A stretch of 64,000 bases of DNA from Penicillus capitatus (lineage: Eukaryota; Chlorophyta): the NCBI GenBank assembly GCA_965649825.1, contig OZ287708.1, forward strand, positions 372,001 to 436,000. The letters run 5' to 3'. Positions 46,460 through 58,519 of this stretch are shown here, in pieces; within the stretch, counting starts at the first letter, position 1, and each line of letters starts with the position of its first letter. Position numbers and translations under genes: made by a program. The notes under the pieces were generated by a model. That model ran no database searches and was not told where the DNA came from. It saw only the letters and a list, made by a program, of their open reading frames with translations.

Positions 46460-47639
46460 TTATATGAAAACCTACAGAAAAACACATTAAAAGAGAGAAG
46501 GAAATAAAGAGTAACTTACACATTGGCCTGACATAAAGAAAAGTCGTTCTGGAATGGCAGGGCCGACCCTAACGCACTGGCCTGACATGAAATACGGCCG
46601 GGGAGGGATACCGAGGGGCCCGACGGAAAAGACAAAGGGGCGAGGTGGGATTGGAGGGGGACAGGGTAGAGAAAACTGGGAGGTGCGTACAGGAAAGGAA
46701 GGTGGGAAAAAGGGGAATGAAAACTTAAATAGGCGCGAGGGGATGAGTGGAGGCGGGGACGCTGGGATGCAAAACACCTGTGGGCGAGGGGGGAAAGGTG
46801 GAGGTTTGATGGACTGGGTGACGGAAGCGGGCACTGTCGGGGTCGGCTGGGGAAAGGGACAGGATGACCACTCCATGACAGCTGGACACGGTGGCTGTGA
46901 TGATTCGGGAGTCGGTGCGGCTGACTGGGCCTGAGGATGAGCTGCCGGCGGCACTGGCGACCAATCCATCGGCAGAGGCGCGCTCGGCTGGGGTGCTGCT
47001 GGCGGCGGCGACGCCGGCTGGGCCTGAGGAGTCTCGGCTGGCGCTGGCGCTGGCGCTGGCGGCTGGCTGCTCGGTGGCGGCGCGGCAGGCTCTGAGACTG
47101 CAGGCGGCGCATAAGCTGGGACGCGCTGCGGAGGCGGCTGAGCAGCAGGCTGGCCCTCTTGGGCCAGCCGCGCTTGCCTCTCTGCAGCCGAGAGGACCCT
47201 AGCTCTCCGCATGGGCCGCGGCTGTGGGGTTTGGACCCTATTGGGTCCAAACCGCACAGGAGGGGTCTGCGCATCGATGTGCGCTTGACCCCTCTGCGCA
47301 GTTGTTCGGGATTTTAAATCCCAATACAACTGCGCACGCGCGGCCTCGTCCAAGCCTTCGAAGGCCCTGGGCGGGTGACTGCCCAGGACCTCCCTCAACG
47401 TGACCTGGTCGAATCTAGGAACACACAGAAGAGTTAGAGATCAGTCGAAGAAGAGTTGGTCGACGCGTCGCGCGCTGCAGAGCTTCTCGACTGCAGCCGG
47501 ACACATGCGTGTTCATGGAGAGTGTCCAGCCGCAGTCGAGAAGCTCTGCAGCGCGCGACGCGTCGACGAATGGCCACAGGACTCACGGTCTGTCAGGATA
47601 TCCGTAGTCGTCTTCTGTGAACATGCGTGCGTCAGCCAT
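46460..47639 (-). CDS. P4, proline-rich protein of the five-copy family
   Basis: Inferred 319 aa from exons 47587-47639, 46520-47414 and 46460-46471; GT-AG introns of 172 and 48 nt. It starts MADARMFTEDDYGYPDRP and has the conserved hairpin-bearing N-terminal block. It then has the subtype-2 Pro/Ala-rich region with an added run of Ala-Pro repeats (PAPAPAETPQAQ) and two MSGQC motifs. Exon 3 ends early (VFI then stop) compared with P2. By position it mirrors P3, but by sequence it groups with P2 and P5, so a P locus has been swapped or converted. Function unknown. Confidence 0.75.
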
Positions 47640-47719
47640 TGTCTTCGTCTTCGCTTGAGCTCCGGAAAACAGGAAGGCGCCAAGGAAAGTCGACAGTGCG
47701 GAAGGGTCTGTGACAGGAC

Positions 47720-48310
47720 CTTTATAGGCCGCCTCGGTTGCGAGCGCGGCCTGCGGGTGGCGGCTGGGAACCGTGGCCGTTCGGCGGCGCTGCATGCGCC
47801 GCCGGACAAACGATCGGCCGCCAGACGTTCAGAAACGCTGAGCACTGTCGTCGGATGCGCGACGCGAAAGGGAGAGCGCTTCTAGAAGCTTTGCAAGGAG
47901 TTTTACAGGCAGGATTCTCTACAGTTTGTCGGCGTTCTGCTCTCTGAGTGTAACGCGCATGCGTTCTCCTCGGCTGTTCAGACGCGATTCTCCGAACGGC
48001 GAACCGTCAGAAGTCACCTCCGCGTTGCCTGAGCAGAGGAACGAGGCGGGCATTCTTTTTCGCGAAAGCAGCAAACACTCTATGTCAAGGCGGCTGTCTC
48101 TTGCACGCGTCTCCGTCGCAAACGCCGTAGAGAGAGCGTTCTGCGCGGTGTAACGCGAGTCGGTTTGAGGAGTTATCGTTGGTCCTAACTCCCTCGAACA
48201 TGGAAGGCGGAACCGAACGACGCCCTGCGAGAACCAGACGGCCGCGGAGTCGTCGTTTCGGTTCGCGCTCGCGCACAGCGTCGAGTGAGTGCTTTGGAAG
48301 ACGCCGTTCG
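47720..48310 (-). promoter_or_regulatory. TATA promoter and 5' flank of P4
   Basis: TATAAAG lies at 47720-47726 (read on minus), 80 bp before the start. The GC-rich 9-bp inverted repeat lies at about 47784-47806 with its loop inverted. The flank is the inverted copy of 600-1213. Confidence 0.65.
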
Positions 48311-48329
48311 CTCCAACTAGCGAAGTTCT

Positions 48330-48940
48330 ATCGCGTCTTACATCGGCCTCGCGGACTCACTCGTCTGTCTGTGCAGCCATTGACGACTTCTTCTGGCCAA
48401 AGAGTACGAGAAACCGGCAGAGCCTCGAAAAGAGCGCTCCTAGAGATCTGGATCTTGCTGTGGTGCTGCCGCCAGCGAATTGCACCGAACGCAAGCCGGA
48501 TGACAGACAGTTTGGACGATCACGATCGACTGACGACTGTATGCAGGTGAAGCTGTCAGATGTCTCTCTCTGGCCGAAGGACGCGTGCGGCGACGGTAAA
48601 GTAGGCCAGACGGAGTCTGTTCTCGACCGCAGTCGGTGTCGCAGTGCTCGGACCGGCAGCCGTCTTCGGAGGAAGATTCTCTGGCATCTTGCATGTGCTG
48701 TCGTCTTCCGGGAGCGATGGCCTCAAGCGACAATACGTTGTCAGGTGACGAAAGACGCTGTCGACAGAGTTACCAGAGGTGTGTTTCTCAGGGAGCCCCG
48801 CGGCTGTATGCTGGGTTCGACGCTTTTGGCGGAGAGAGATTCTGTGGGGTCATCGCACTTCTATTGAGATCGAACGCCTTGTAATAGTGTTTGCTCACAC
48901 GGAACGACGACTCGTGTCGAAAGGCACATGCATTCACCAT
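48330..48940. repeat. End of block U, inverted copy
   Basis: Inverted copy of 1-600 and 23656-24240. No gene is supported. Confidence 0.75.
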
Positions 48941-49067
48941 CGCAATCGCACAGCACGACGAGATAGTCATGGCACTTATGGAAGATTCGCCGACTGTCGG
49001 TCCCGACTTCCGTATCGTTGAATACGTGTTTTAGAAGACAGACAACGACGGCGCGGACGACGATCTA

Positions 49068-50045
49068 GTGTTTAAATTCGCAAAGGCAGCTGACCTAATT
49101 GCATTAACCGAAGACGTGATGCACGAGATGCCTCGACGGATGACAGAGCCACGGAACGTCCAGCAAGAAACGCGGACGGTGAAGCATCAGACGATTCGGT
49201 CTCCGACAGTGAGAAAGGCATCTCAGTCGAGCATCTGTCCTCAGATTGCCTTGGAAGCAAGGGCGGCATAGAAAAATGGCGTTTCGCGACGGCGATGCTC
49301 ACCAGTCAGGCGTTTCCCCTGTGCTCTTCTCTGACGTCCCTGCCGGTCACTCGACTCACCTGGTGGATGCGTCTGCTCCACAGCATCCTTCGTACGTAGC
49401 ACATTCTTCGGTGGAACCGATGCGTCGTTCGTCGGAGACAGCAAGGGACGACGAAGCTGCCGCGAGCGATAGGGGTCACTCGACAAGACTCCGTAGACAT
49501 CGACGAGCTGTTGCAGAGGTACAACGCCGAGAGGCCCCTGGATGGTGGACGTCTCTGACATCAGGAACCCCACCAACCGACGAGGCCGATTGAGCATCGA
49601 CCGAAGGCGCTGTCTGCTGACGGACACTAGCACCCTTAACAAAACTTGTTACAAGACAAAAAACGTTTCGTTCTTGTCTCGGTGCAAAGGACCACTGACG
49701 TCGGGACTGCATCCACGTGTCTTCGATGAATTCAAGCCGGTCGACGCTCTCTCGGCCCTAGAGATACCCTTGAGTCGCAGAAGCCGAGGGATCCGCATGT
49801 CTCTCGACCCGCGGGTGGACGAAGCCCCGTTCGAGCTGGATTCTCTCTTCGCCGTTCCTGCGTAGAAGCTGGACAGGTATCGATCAACATCCGCACATCT
49901 CGCGGGAGGAACGCACTTTCGATCTCGGATCGTGGCGTCCACATTGACTCTGGGTTCCTGCTGGAAGCAAATATCGACCTCGTAGATCTTACGGTAAAGT
50001 CTACTGGCGAGTGTGATCTGCGTGCAGAGCTGGGCGATATGTAAG
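49068..50045 (+). CDS. Unrecognised gene in block U, right copy
   Basis: Mirror of 22776-23526. Conserved blocks: FKFAKAADLIALTEDVMHEM (from 49073); PLTSGLHPRVFDEFKPVDAL (around 49690-49750); and ISDRGVHIDSGFLLEANIDL ending at 50043. Most differences from the left copy are conservative. Between the first two blocks the sequence differs more from the left arm (about 49270-49530), possibly an insertion or replacement. No family is recognised. Confidence 0.4.
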
Positions 50046-50506
50046 AGCTTCAATCTCGACTTGATCTCCGCCTCACGTCGCGTCTGTCACTCGGCCCTGT
50101 ATGATGCCGCCGCCATGTGATGTTTGTTTGTTCGCTGAAAGTGGCACAGACACACTAAGAAGACGGAGATCTCTTCTATGGACCGCCTTGAGGTGAAGAC
50201 GGACGGATCTGGGTTTGCGTTCCCGGGCGACGTAGACTCGTCCGACCTCGCCTGCATCCAGCGGTGTTCTCATTTCGGCTTCCTCGAGCGGATGGCAGTC
50301 CGTCTGGAACCTCCTGCATCGCGTAGAGACGCCCTCTGCGGCACACAGACGACCTTAGCAGGAGTTCGGTTCGGATAGCGGACCGAAGGGAAGTTGCCTA
50401 GCAACGGATCGGTCTGCGGCGGCGTGCCGATGGTCGCCTTATAGGGTCGCTGCGCAACGGTCTCGTTTTCTGTCTCGGTGCCGCTCAGTCGCATGAAATG
50501 TAGACG

Positions 50507-50821
50507 ATGACTTCCAAGCCGCCATCCAAACGACAGAGGAAAGACGGACAGATATCCCGAGCGTTTAGAGATCGTGCTGCGGGGAAGACGACAGGACAGA
50601 AACGCAGCGAAAGGCCTAGAGGTGGTGATGGCAAAGGAACCACATCCCACTTAGTCCATTTGCTACAGCGCTTCGTCAAACTCGAGCTCGTCGCGCTTCA
50701 GCGGCGAACGAAGACACGGGGAAGTAGTGCCGCCAAACTGGTGAGAGATCTGCCAGAGACGCAAGGTGGAGTCGCCGTGTTCGTTTACCTGTGCAGTGCC
50801 CTAGCGGTTCCGAGGTTCTAG
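50507..50821 (+). CDS. Unrecognised basic protein in block U, right copy
   Basis: Mirror of 21974-22324; 104 aa here, with the same basic N-terminus and HLVHLLQRFVKLELVALQRR. A stop after AVPRF ends this copy earlier than the left one. Confidence 0.4.
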   Translation: MTSKPPSKRQRKDGQISRAFRDRAAGKTTGQKRSERPRGGDGKGTTSHLVHLLQRFVKLELVALQRRTKTRGSSAAKLVRDLPETQGGVAVFVYLCSALAVPRF

Positions 50822-51397
50822 TTGGCGGCGTACTTGGGAGCGCAGCGGATCACACGACTGGCAGCGGGGTTTCATCGAACACTGTGTTAGACAGTCGCTT
50901 GTGCGCGGGAAGAGTGCGAAACGTGTGTGGCATCCCATTCGACCTCACGATCAACATTTCTACAAGTGCCTGTCTGTTTTGTTACCTTTTTCTTTAGTCT
51001 TTGTCATGCTGATACAGACACAGATTTGTTCGATGCGAAGCCAGCGTGCGAATTGCCCTTACTCGTGTGGAAACGTCTGCTACAGTCAGGCGGATCTGTG
51101 ATCGGTCGCCGAAAGCGTTTGCTGCCTCTAACGTTGCGCATCTCGATGGAAGACCATCTGCGTAATGTCGCGACGAAAGAGATGCAAGAAAGGGGAGCTG
51201 TTGCGCATTCCGTTGCCCCAGTGCGTGGAACGCCGAGACCGGTCATTCATCTACTTTACAGCCGTTTGCATGTCGACGCGTACACGCCTTGTGCAAACGA
51301 CGGCGCCATTAGAACTTCCAGCCCGTTCTCTTCCATTGCGGCTCAGTTCTGCATAGTGTGTCCAGATGGGATACGAGCGTTCTCCTTGTACCATACT

Positions 51398-52043
51398 TTA
51401 CCTGTCGGCTCGGGCGCACTCGGTGCGGGAGCGTTCGTCTCGCTCGTCGACGGCAGCTTGGATAGATCGATCGCGGTGAGCATGTCGTGCAAGACTTGCC
51501 GATGGCGTGGCTGGTGTCGATTCCTCTGCCGACTGTTCCTGTCTTCCATTGCTTCCTGGCACGTAGCAGAGCAGACTGTGCGCGAGGAGAGAGAGCACGG
51601 CGCCAGAACCCACACCGCCTCCGAGGGAGCCATTCCTGACCTCGGTCGCTAAACCGATGAATCCGCCCAACGCCAGCAGCACCGAATAGAAATACGTGAA
51701 ACAGTATTCGTGCATCCTTTGCTCCACTTGGACACCGATTGAACGCTGCCTCCGTTTAGGAACACGCGTCACAAGATGCCGTAAACCGACCGTCTACGTT
51801 GTCGTCGGGCAACGATGCCTATACACCTGAAGCTCCTCATCAGTGGACGTCGATCTGCTGCGAGATTCGCACCGAGGAGCTCGTTAGAGGCGTCTCGACA
51901 GAACTCTCGAGCAGAAACACGGCTTGCAGAGGTCTCTCTTCGAGGAGTCCTCGCGGTCCTATTGCCTTCGGACGTCCTGAACGCTCAGCACTTCCGTCGC
52001 CGCAAGCTCGCGCGCCGTGTTGACGCTCTTTCCCTTCATCCAC
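51398..52043 (-). CDS. TMEM14-like membrane protein, right copy
   Basis: Mirror of the left copy. The frame 51398-51772 stays open through YSVLLALGGFIGLATEVRNG and GAVLSLLAHSLLCYVPG, without the extra CT of the left copy, so this is the better candidate for a working gene. The exon upstream (to 52043) is almost identical to the left arm. The putative first exon (left 20205-20570) is badly altered in this arm around 52370-52560. Confidence 0.4.
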
Positions 52044-52673
52044 CGCTCACACCGCAATCATTTCCCTGTACTGCGCTGAGGTGGCCGGCATTCCTGTCGC
52101 GCACGATGAGGCAGATTCGGAAACGTCCGTGTTCCAAAAGGACTTTGGCAGTTCCCGAGGAGGATATTCAGCTCAGGAGGCGAGATTCACCCAGGCTCAC
52201 GAGGACGATCCACTCTTCATCGTCTTCGGGGATGTTGTTTGATTCTCACTTCTGGTCTCTGACGTTCCGACAAAAGGCGAAGGTCTCTTTGTACACGCGC
52301 GCAATGCCGAGATCTTTTTCCCGCGGCGGCGACATCGGCGTTCGGACAGGCGTCTCCACTTGACGAGCGGTCAGATGCCATTCCGACGATCTACTCGAAA
52401 TCGAACGAGTGACACACGTAGACGCATAGATCTCAACATCGCTGTCAGAGAAGATGAAAGGCGAGCGAATTGATCAGGCCTCGTCAAGGATCATCCAAAC
52501 ACGAGCAACGCGGACTGTGGCGAGACGAATCGCCCAGATCAGTGAACCACGTTTAAATGCGGGGCAGCAGAGATGACGCTCGATGCATCGAATGTCGCAA
52601 CAGCAGTCAGTTGATGCCATATGAACTGTCTAACACGCGTTCCTGTAAGCTTTGCGTCGACGGCTTCGCGACT

Positions 52674-53613
52674 CTAGCCTCTCCAGAGTTCACGCTGTTC
52701 TTGTATCTGTTCGGCTTTCGTCGAAGCCTTCCGTGTTCCTCCTCTGTCGTTCTTCGCTTGCACTGCGGAGCCGCCAAGGCGATGAAACGAAAACGACGCC
52801 TTCGTCGTGACGATGCGCATAGTCTTCTCTGTCCCGGGCAACCGACGGCACGGAATGTAATGCACTCCGCTCCTCAGACAACAGAAAGAGTTCGCCCAGA
52901 ATCTTAGACGATACATCTTGTAAACAACTTCGAAGAGACAATCGTTCGTCTGGCGCTCCTCCCTTCGGAGCACGCCGCCGCCAGTCGACAACGTGCAGCG
53001 ACCTTTTTTGCTTCTGGCGATAATGCTGTCGCCATATCGGACATCGCCCGAAACGTGTCGTTTCGAATAGATCCGTAAACAGAAAATGCGAGTCGTCACT
53101 GCTTTAGAGTCATGCATACCGACGAGGCTCTCTTCCCTCGCTCTCCTATCGCCACTTCATCGACACAGCCGCCACAAGTCGATTCTCATCCGCAGGCACG
53201 CTTCCAAGCTTTCGGGCACTGAACGACACCGACACAAGGCACTCGAGTGCAAGCCTTTCGGACGGAAGCTTGTAGCCGTGGTGTTGCAGACAGGCAGTAG
53301 CGCAACACACGATAGGGTAAGGCAATTCATCGCGGTCGCACAGTGCGACGTGCTTGCCGAGTTTCGAAACCTGGGTCGACGGTGCATGCGCGGAGTAGAC
53401 GTCGCGTCATCTTCGCCTGTCCCTAGGAAGCGAATGCAGGAAACAGGTCTGTGGATGCCATGCGTCTTCCCCAGCAGATGGTAACGAGCTTCACGATTTA
53501 ACGCGCCTGAACAACGCCCTCGGTAATGGACGGGAAGGCGTCGACATACAGCGTTCCGTCGTCGAATCGTAACTCGCGCTCGATAAATGTAAAAAGAACG
53601 GATTTCAATTGTT
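52674..53613 (-). other. Unrecognised conserved ORFs at the edge of block U, right copy
   Basis: Mirror of 19205-20135. The block FIERELRFDDGTLYVDAFPS (about 53590-53530) is followed by an in-frame stop after VVQAR. The opposite strand is also open (53086-53484). Product unknown. Confidence 0.3.
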
Positions 53614-53769
53614 CAAAACGCTTGTAAAAAGGTCATTCTTTTTTAAAAAGTGTGATCTCAAGCGCAAAATCGATAAAACAGTGGTTCGCGAGGGATAAGA
53701 TACACCCCGCAACAAAGTCTGCAGAGAAAGAGTAAGAAAGTGCAATTTCATGAAAAGAGAACTTAAAGT

Positions 53770-56700
53770 CGGCGACAGCCGCCTTGCATCCACAGCAAGG
53801 CGACAAGTAAGCCGGCAGCCACCAGAGATCAGGTAGTTCGAAAAAGACGGCCTCATGCAGCCGCCAGGCATCAGAAAGTTCGAAAAAGACGACCTCATGC
53901 AGCCGCCAGAGATCAGGTAGAACGCTGATGACGGCCTCATGCAGCCGCCAGATATCAGATAGTTCAAAAAAGACGGCCTCATGCAGCCGCCAGAGATCAG
54001 GTGAGACGGACACGACGGCCTCATGCAGCCGCCAGGCATCAGGTAGTTCGAAAAAGACGGTCTCATGCAGCCGCCAGAGATCAGGTGAGACGGACATGAC
54101 GGCCTCATGCAGCCGCCAGAGATCAGGTGAGACGGACATGACGGCCTCATGCAGCCGCCAGACGTCAGGTAGGACGCCGCCACGACGGCCTTCATTCGCT
54201 GAGAAGGCCTCCAGTAGCAGCAGGAGATCAGGAAGGACGCTCAAGACAGCCTTTCCGCCGCCGCCAGACGTCAGGTAGGACGCCGCCACGTCGGCCTTCG
54301 GTCGCTGAGAAGGCCTCCAGTAGCAGCAGGAGATCAGGAAGGACGCTCAAGACAGCCTTTCCGCCGCCGCCAGACGTCAGGTAGGACGCCGCCACGTCGG
54401 CCTTCGGTCGCTGAGAAGGCCTCCAGTAGCAGCAGGAGATCAGGAAGGACGCTCAAGACAGCCTTTCCGCCGCCGCCAGAGATCAGGTGAGACGGACACG
54501 ACGGCCTCATGCAGCCGCCAGGCATCAGGTAGTTCGGACATGACGGCCTCATGCAGCCGCCAGGCATCAGGTAGTTCGGACATGACGGCCTCATGCAGCC
54601 GCCAGGCATCAGGTAGTTCGGACATGACGGCCTCATGCAGCCGCCAGGCATCAGAAAGTTCGGACATGACGGCCTCATGCAGCCGCCAGGCATCAGGTAG
54701 TTCGGACATGACGGCCTCATGCAGCCGCCAGGCATCAGAAAGTTCGAAAAAGACGCCTCCATGCAGCCGCCAGAGATCAGGTAGTTCGAAAAAAACGGCC
54801 TCATGCAGCCGCCAGGCATCAGGTAGTTCGAAAAAGACGACCTCATGCAGCCGCCAGAGATCAGGTAGAACGCTGATGACGGCCTCATGCAGCCGCCAGA
54901 TATCAGATAGTTCAAAAAAGACGGCCTCATGCAGCCGCCAGAGATCAGGTGAGACGGACACGACGGCCTCATGCAGCCGCCAGGCATCAGGTAGTTCGAA
55001 AAAGACGGCCTCATGCAGCCGCCAGAGATCAGGTAGTTCGAAAAAGACGGCCTCATGCAGCCGCCAGAGATCAGGTGAGACGGACATGACGGCCTCATGC
55101 AGCCGCCAGACGTCAGGTAGGACGCCGCCACGACGGCCTTCATTCGCTGAGAAGGCCTCCAGTAGCAGCAGGAGATCAGGAAGGACGCTCAAGACAGCCT
55201 TTCCGCCGCCGCCAGACGTCAGGTAGGACGCCGCCACGTCGGCCTTCGGTCGCTGAGAAGGCCTCCAGTAGCAGCAGGAGATCAGGAAGGACGCTCAAGA
55301 CAGCCTTTCCGCCGCCGCCAGAGATCAGGTGAGACGGACACGACGGCCTCATGCAGCCGCCAGGCATCAGGTAGTTCGGACATGACGGCCTCATGCAGCC
55401 GCCAGGCATCAGGTAGTTCGGAAACGACGGCCTCATGCAGCCGCCAGGCATCAGGTAGTTTAGAAACGACGGCCTCCACGCAGCCGCCAGAGATCAGGTA
55501 GAACGCTGATGACGGCCTCATGCAGCCGCCAGGCATCATGTAGTTCGAAAAAAAAACGGCCTCATGCAGCCGCCAGAGATCAGGTAGTTCGAAAAAGACG
55601 GCTCGATGCAGCCGTCAGAGATCAGGTAGTTCGAAAAAGACAGCCTCCACGCAGCCGCCAGGCATCAGGTAGTTTAGAAACGACGGCCTCCACGCAGCCG
55701 CCAGGCATCAGGTAGTTCAGAAACGACGGCCTCCACGCAGCCGCCAGAGATCAGGTGAGACGGACACGACGGCCTCCATGCAGCCGCCAGAGATCAGGTG
55801 AGACGGACACGACGGCCTCCATGCAGCCTCCAGAAATCATGTAGTTCGGAAACGACGGCCTCATGCAGCCGCCAGGCATCATGTAGTTCGAAAAAAAACG
55901 GCCTCATGCAGCCGCCAGAGATCAGGTAGTTCGAAAAAGACAGCCTCCATGCAGCCGCCAGGCATCAGGTAGTTCGAAAAAGACAGCCTCCATGCAGCCG
56001 CCAGAGATCAGGTAGAACGCTGATGACGGCCTCATGCAGCCGCCAGGCATCAGGTAGTTCGAAAAAAACGGCCTCATGCAGCCGCCAGAGATCAGGTAGA
56101 ACGCTGATGACGGCCTCATGCAGCCGCCAGGCATCATGTAGTTCGAAAAAAAAACGGCCTCATGCAGCCGCCAGAGATCAGGTAGTTCGAAAAAGACGGC
56201 TCGATGCAGCCGCCAGAGATCAGGTAGTTCGAAAAAGACAGCCTCCACGCAGCCGCCAGGCATCAGGTAGTTTAGAAACGACGGCCTCCACGCAGCCGCC
56301 AGGCATCAGGTAGTTCAGAAACGACGGCCTCCACGCAGCCGCCAGAGATCAGGTGAGACGGACACGACGGCCTCCATGCAGCCGCCAGAGATCAGGTGAG
56401 ACGGACACGACGGCCTCCATGCAGCCTCCAGAAATCATGTAGTTCGGAAACGACGGCCTCATGCAGCCTCCAGAAATCATGTAGTTCGGAAACGACGGCC
56501 TCATGCAGCCTCCAGAAATCATGTAGTTCGAAAAAGACGGCCTCATGCAGCCTCCAGAAATCATGTAGTTCGGAAAAGACAGCCTCTATGCAGCATCCAG
56601 AGATCAGGTGAGACGGACACGACGGCCTCCATGCAGCCTCCAGAAATCATGTAGTTCGGAAACGACGGCCTCATGCAGCCTCCAGAAATCATGTAGTTCG

Positions 56701-56885
56701 GAAACGACGGCCTCATGCAGCCTCCAGAAATCATGTAGTTCGAAAAAGACGGCCTCATGCAGCCTCCAGAAATCATGTAGTTCGGAAAAGACAGCCTCTA
56801 TGCAGCATCCAGAGATCAGGTGAGACGGACACGACGGCCTCATGCAGCCGCCAGGCATCAGGTAGTTCGGAAACGACGGCCTTCA
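53770..56885. repeat. Tandem array T5 (type-2 42-bp units, inverted)
   Basis: Inverted type-2 units (CGGCCTCATGCAGCCGCCAG with GAGATCAGGTAGTTCGAAAA or GCATCAGGTAGTTCGGACA). Four larger duplicated blocks start with GGCGGCGTCC-type units (54170, 54270, 54370, 55110). At the P5 side (56410-56820) a longer segment of five units is itself duplicated. Open frames in both strands are by-products. Confidence 0.9.
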
Positions 56886-57290
56886 CGCGGCAAGAGAAGT
56901 TCTCTAGCAGTAGCAGCAAGATCATGTAGATGATCCACGAAGGCCTTCAGCAAGACAGCAATAGCGGCAGGTAGAACATCCATGGCGCACTTTGATGACA
57001 ACAAGCAGAAAATAGAGCATCCATGACAGTTTCCAGGCCTTTAATCGCAGCAAGACAGCAGGTTAGGACACTTCAGCCTCCGAGCAAACAAAACAGCAGA
57101 TGGGCCCTTGACAGCCTCTATGTAAAAACAGATAACACACAGCCATCCACTACAAAGCGAAGGTGGAATGGCAGAAACAGGAAGAAACGAAAACAGCCCT
57201 TTCAGATCTTTGTTTCTTTTTAGATTTTTCTGTCAAAAAAGAAAACAGCGTTCAAAAAACTAAACAAACAGGCCCTCAGAGAGACCAGTC
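56886..57290. other. 3' flank of P5
   Basis: Degenerate GGAGGC-type units, then an A/T-rich stretch similar to the 3' flanks of P2 and P4. No gene. Confidence 0.5.
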
Positions 57291-58440
57291 TTATATGAAA
57301 ACCTACAGAAAAACACATTGAAAGAGAGAAGGAAATAAAGAGTAACTTACACATTGGCCTGATAGAAAGAAAAGCCGTTCTGGAATGGCAGGACCGATGG
57401 GCACACACTGGCCGGACATGAAATACGGTCTGGGAGGGATACCGAGGGGCCCGACGGAAAAGACAAAGGGGCGTGGTGGGATTGGAGGGGGGCAGGGAAG
57501 GGAAAACAGGGAGGTGCGTACAGGAAAGGAAGGTGGAAAGAAGGGGAATGAAAACTTAAACAGGCGCGAGGGGATGAGTGGAGGCGGGGACGCTGGGATG
57601 CAAAACACCTGTGGGCGAGGGGGGAAAGGTGGAGGCTTGATGGACTGGGTGACGGAAGCGGGCATTGTCGGGGTCGGCTGGGGAAAGGGACAGGATGACC
57701 ACTCCATGACAGCTGGACACGGTGGCTGCGATGATGCTGGAGTCGGTGCGGCTGACTGGGCCTGAGGGTGAGCTGCCGGCGGCACTGGCGACCAATCCAT
57801 CGGCAGTGGCGCGCTCAGCTGGGGTGCTGCTGGCGGCGGCGACTCCGGCTGGGCCTGAGGAGTCTCGGCTGGCGGTGGCGGCGCGGCAGGCTCTGAGACT
57901 GCAGGCGGCGCATAAGCTGGGACGCGCTGCGGAGGCGGCTGAGCAGCAGGCTGGCCCTCTTGGGCCAGCCGCGCTTGCCTCTCTGCAGCCGAGAGGACCC
58001 TAGCTCTCCGCATGGGCCGCGGCTGTGGGGTTTGGACCCTATTGGGTCCAAACCGCACAGGAGGGGTCTGCGCATCGATGTGCGCTTGACCCCTCTGCGC
58101 AGTTGTTCGGGATTTTAAATCCCAATACAACTGCGCACGCGCGGCCTCGTCCATGCCCTCGAAGGCCCTGGGCGGGTGACTGCCCAGGACCTCCCTTAAC
58201 GTCACCTGGTCGAAACTGGGAACACACAGAAGAGTTAGAGATCAGTCGAAGAAGAGTTGGTCGACGCGTCGCGCGCTGCAGAGCTTCTCGACTGCAGCCG
58301 GACGCATGCGTGTTCATGGAGAGTGTCCAGCCGCAGTCGAGAAGCTCTGCAGCGCGCGACGCGTCGACGAATGGCCACAGGACTCACGGTCTATCAGGAT
58401 ATCCGTAGTCGTCTTCTGTGAACATGCGTGCTTCGGCCAT
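57291..58440 (-). CDS. P5, proline-rich protein of the five-copy family
   Basis: Inferred 309 aa from exons 58388-58440, 57351-58215 and 57291-57302; GT-AG introns of 172 and 48 nt. It starts MAEARMFTEDDYGYPDRP. It is subtype 2 like P2 and P4 but lacks the Ala-Pro repeat run of P4, the main length difference. Exon 3 ends VFI then stop. Intron 1 arms match at 42 of 44 positions. It mirrors P2 (between T and M). Function unknown. Confidence 0.75.
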
Positions 58441-58519
58441 ATCTTCGTCTTTGCTTGAACTCCGGAAAACAGGAAGGCGCCAAGGAAAGTCGACAGTGCG
58501 GAAGGGTCTGTGACAGGAC

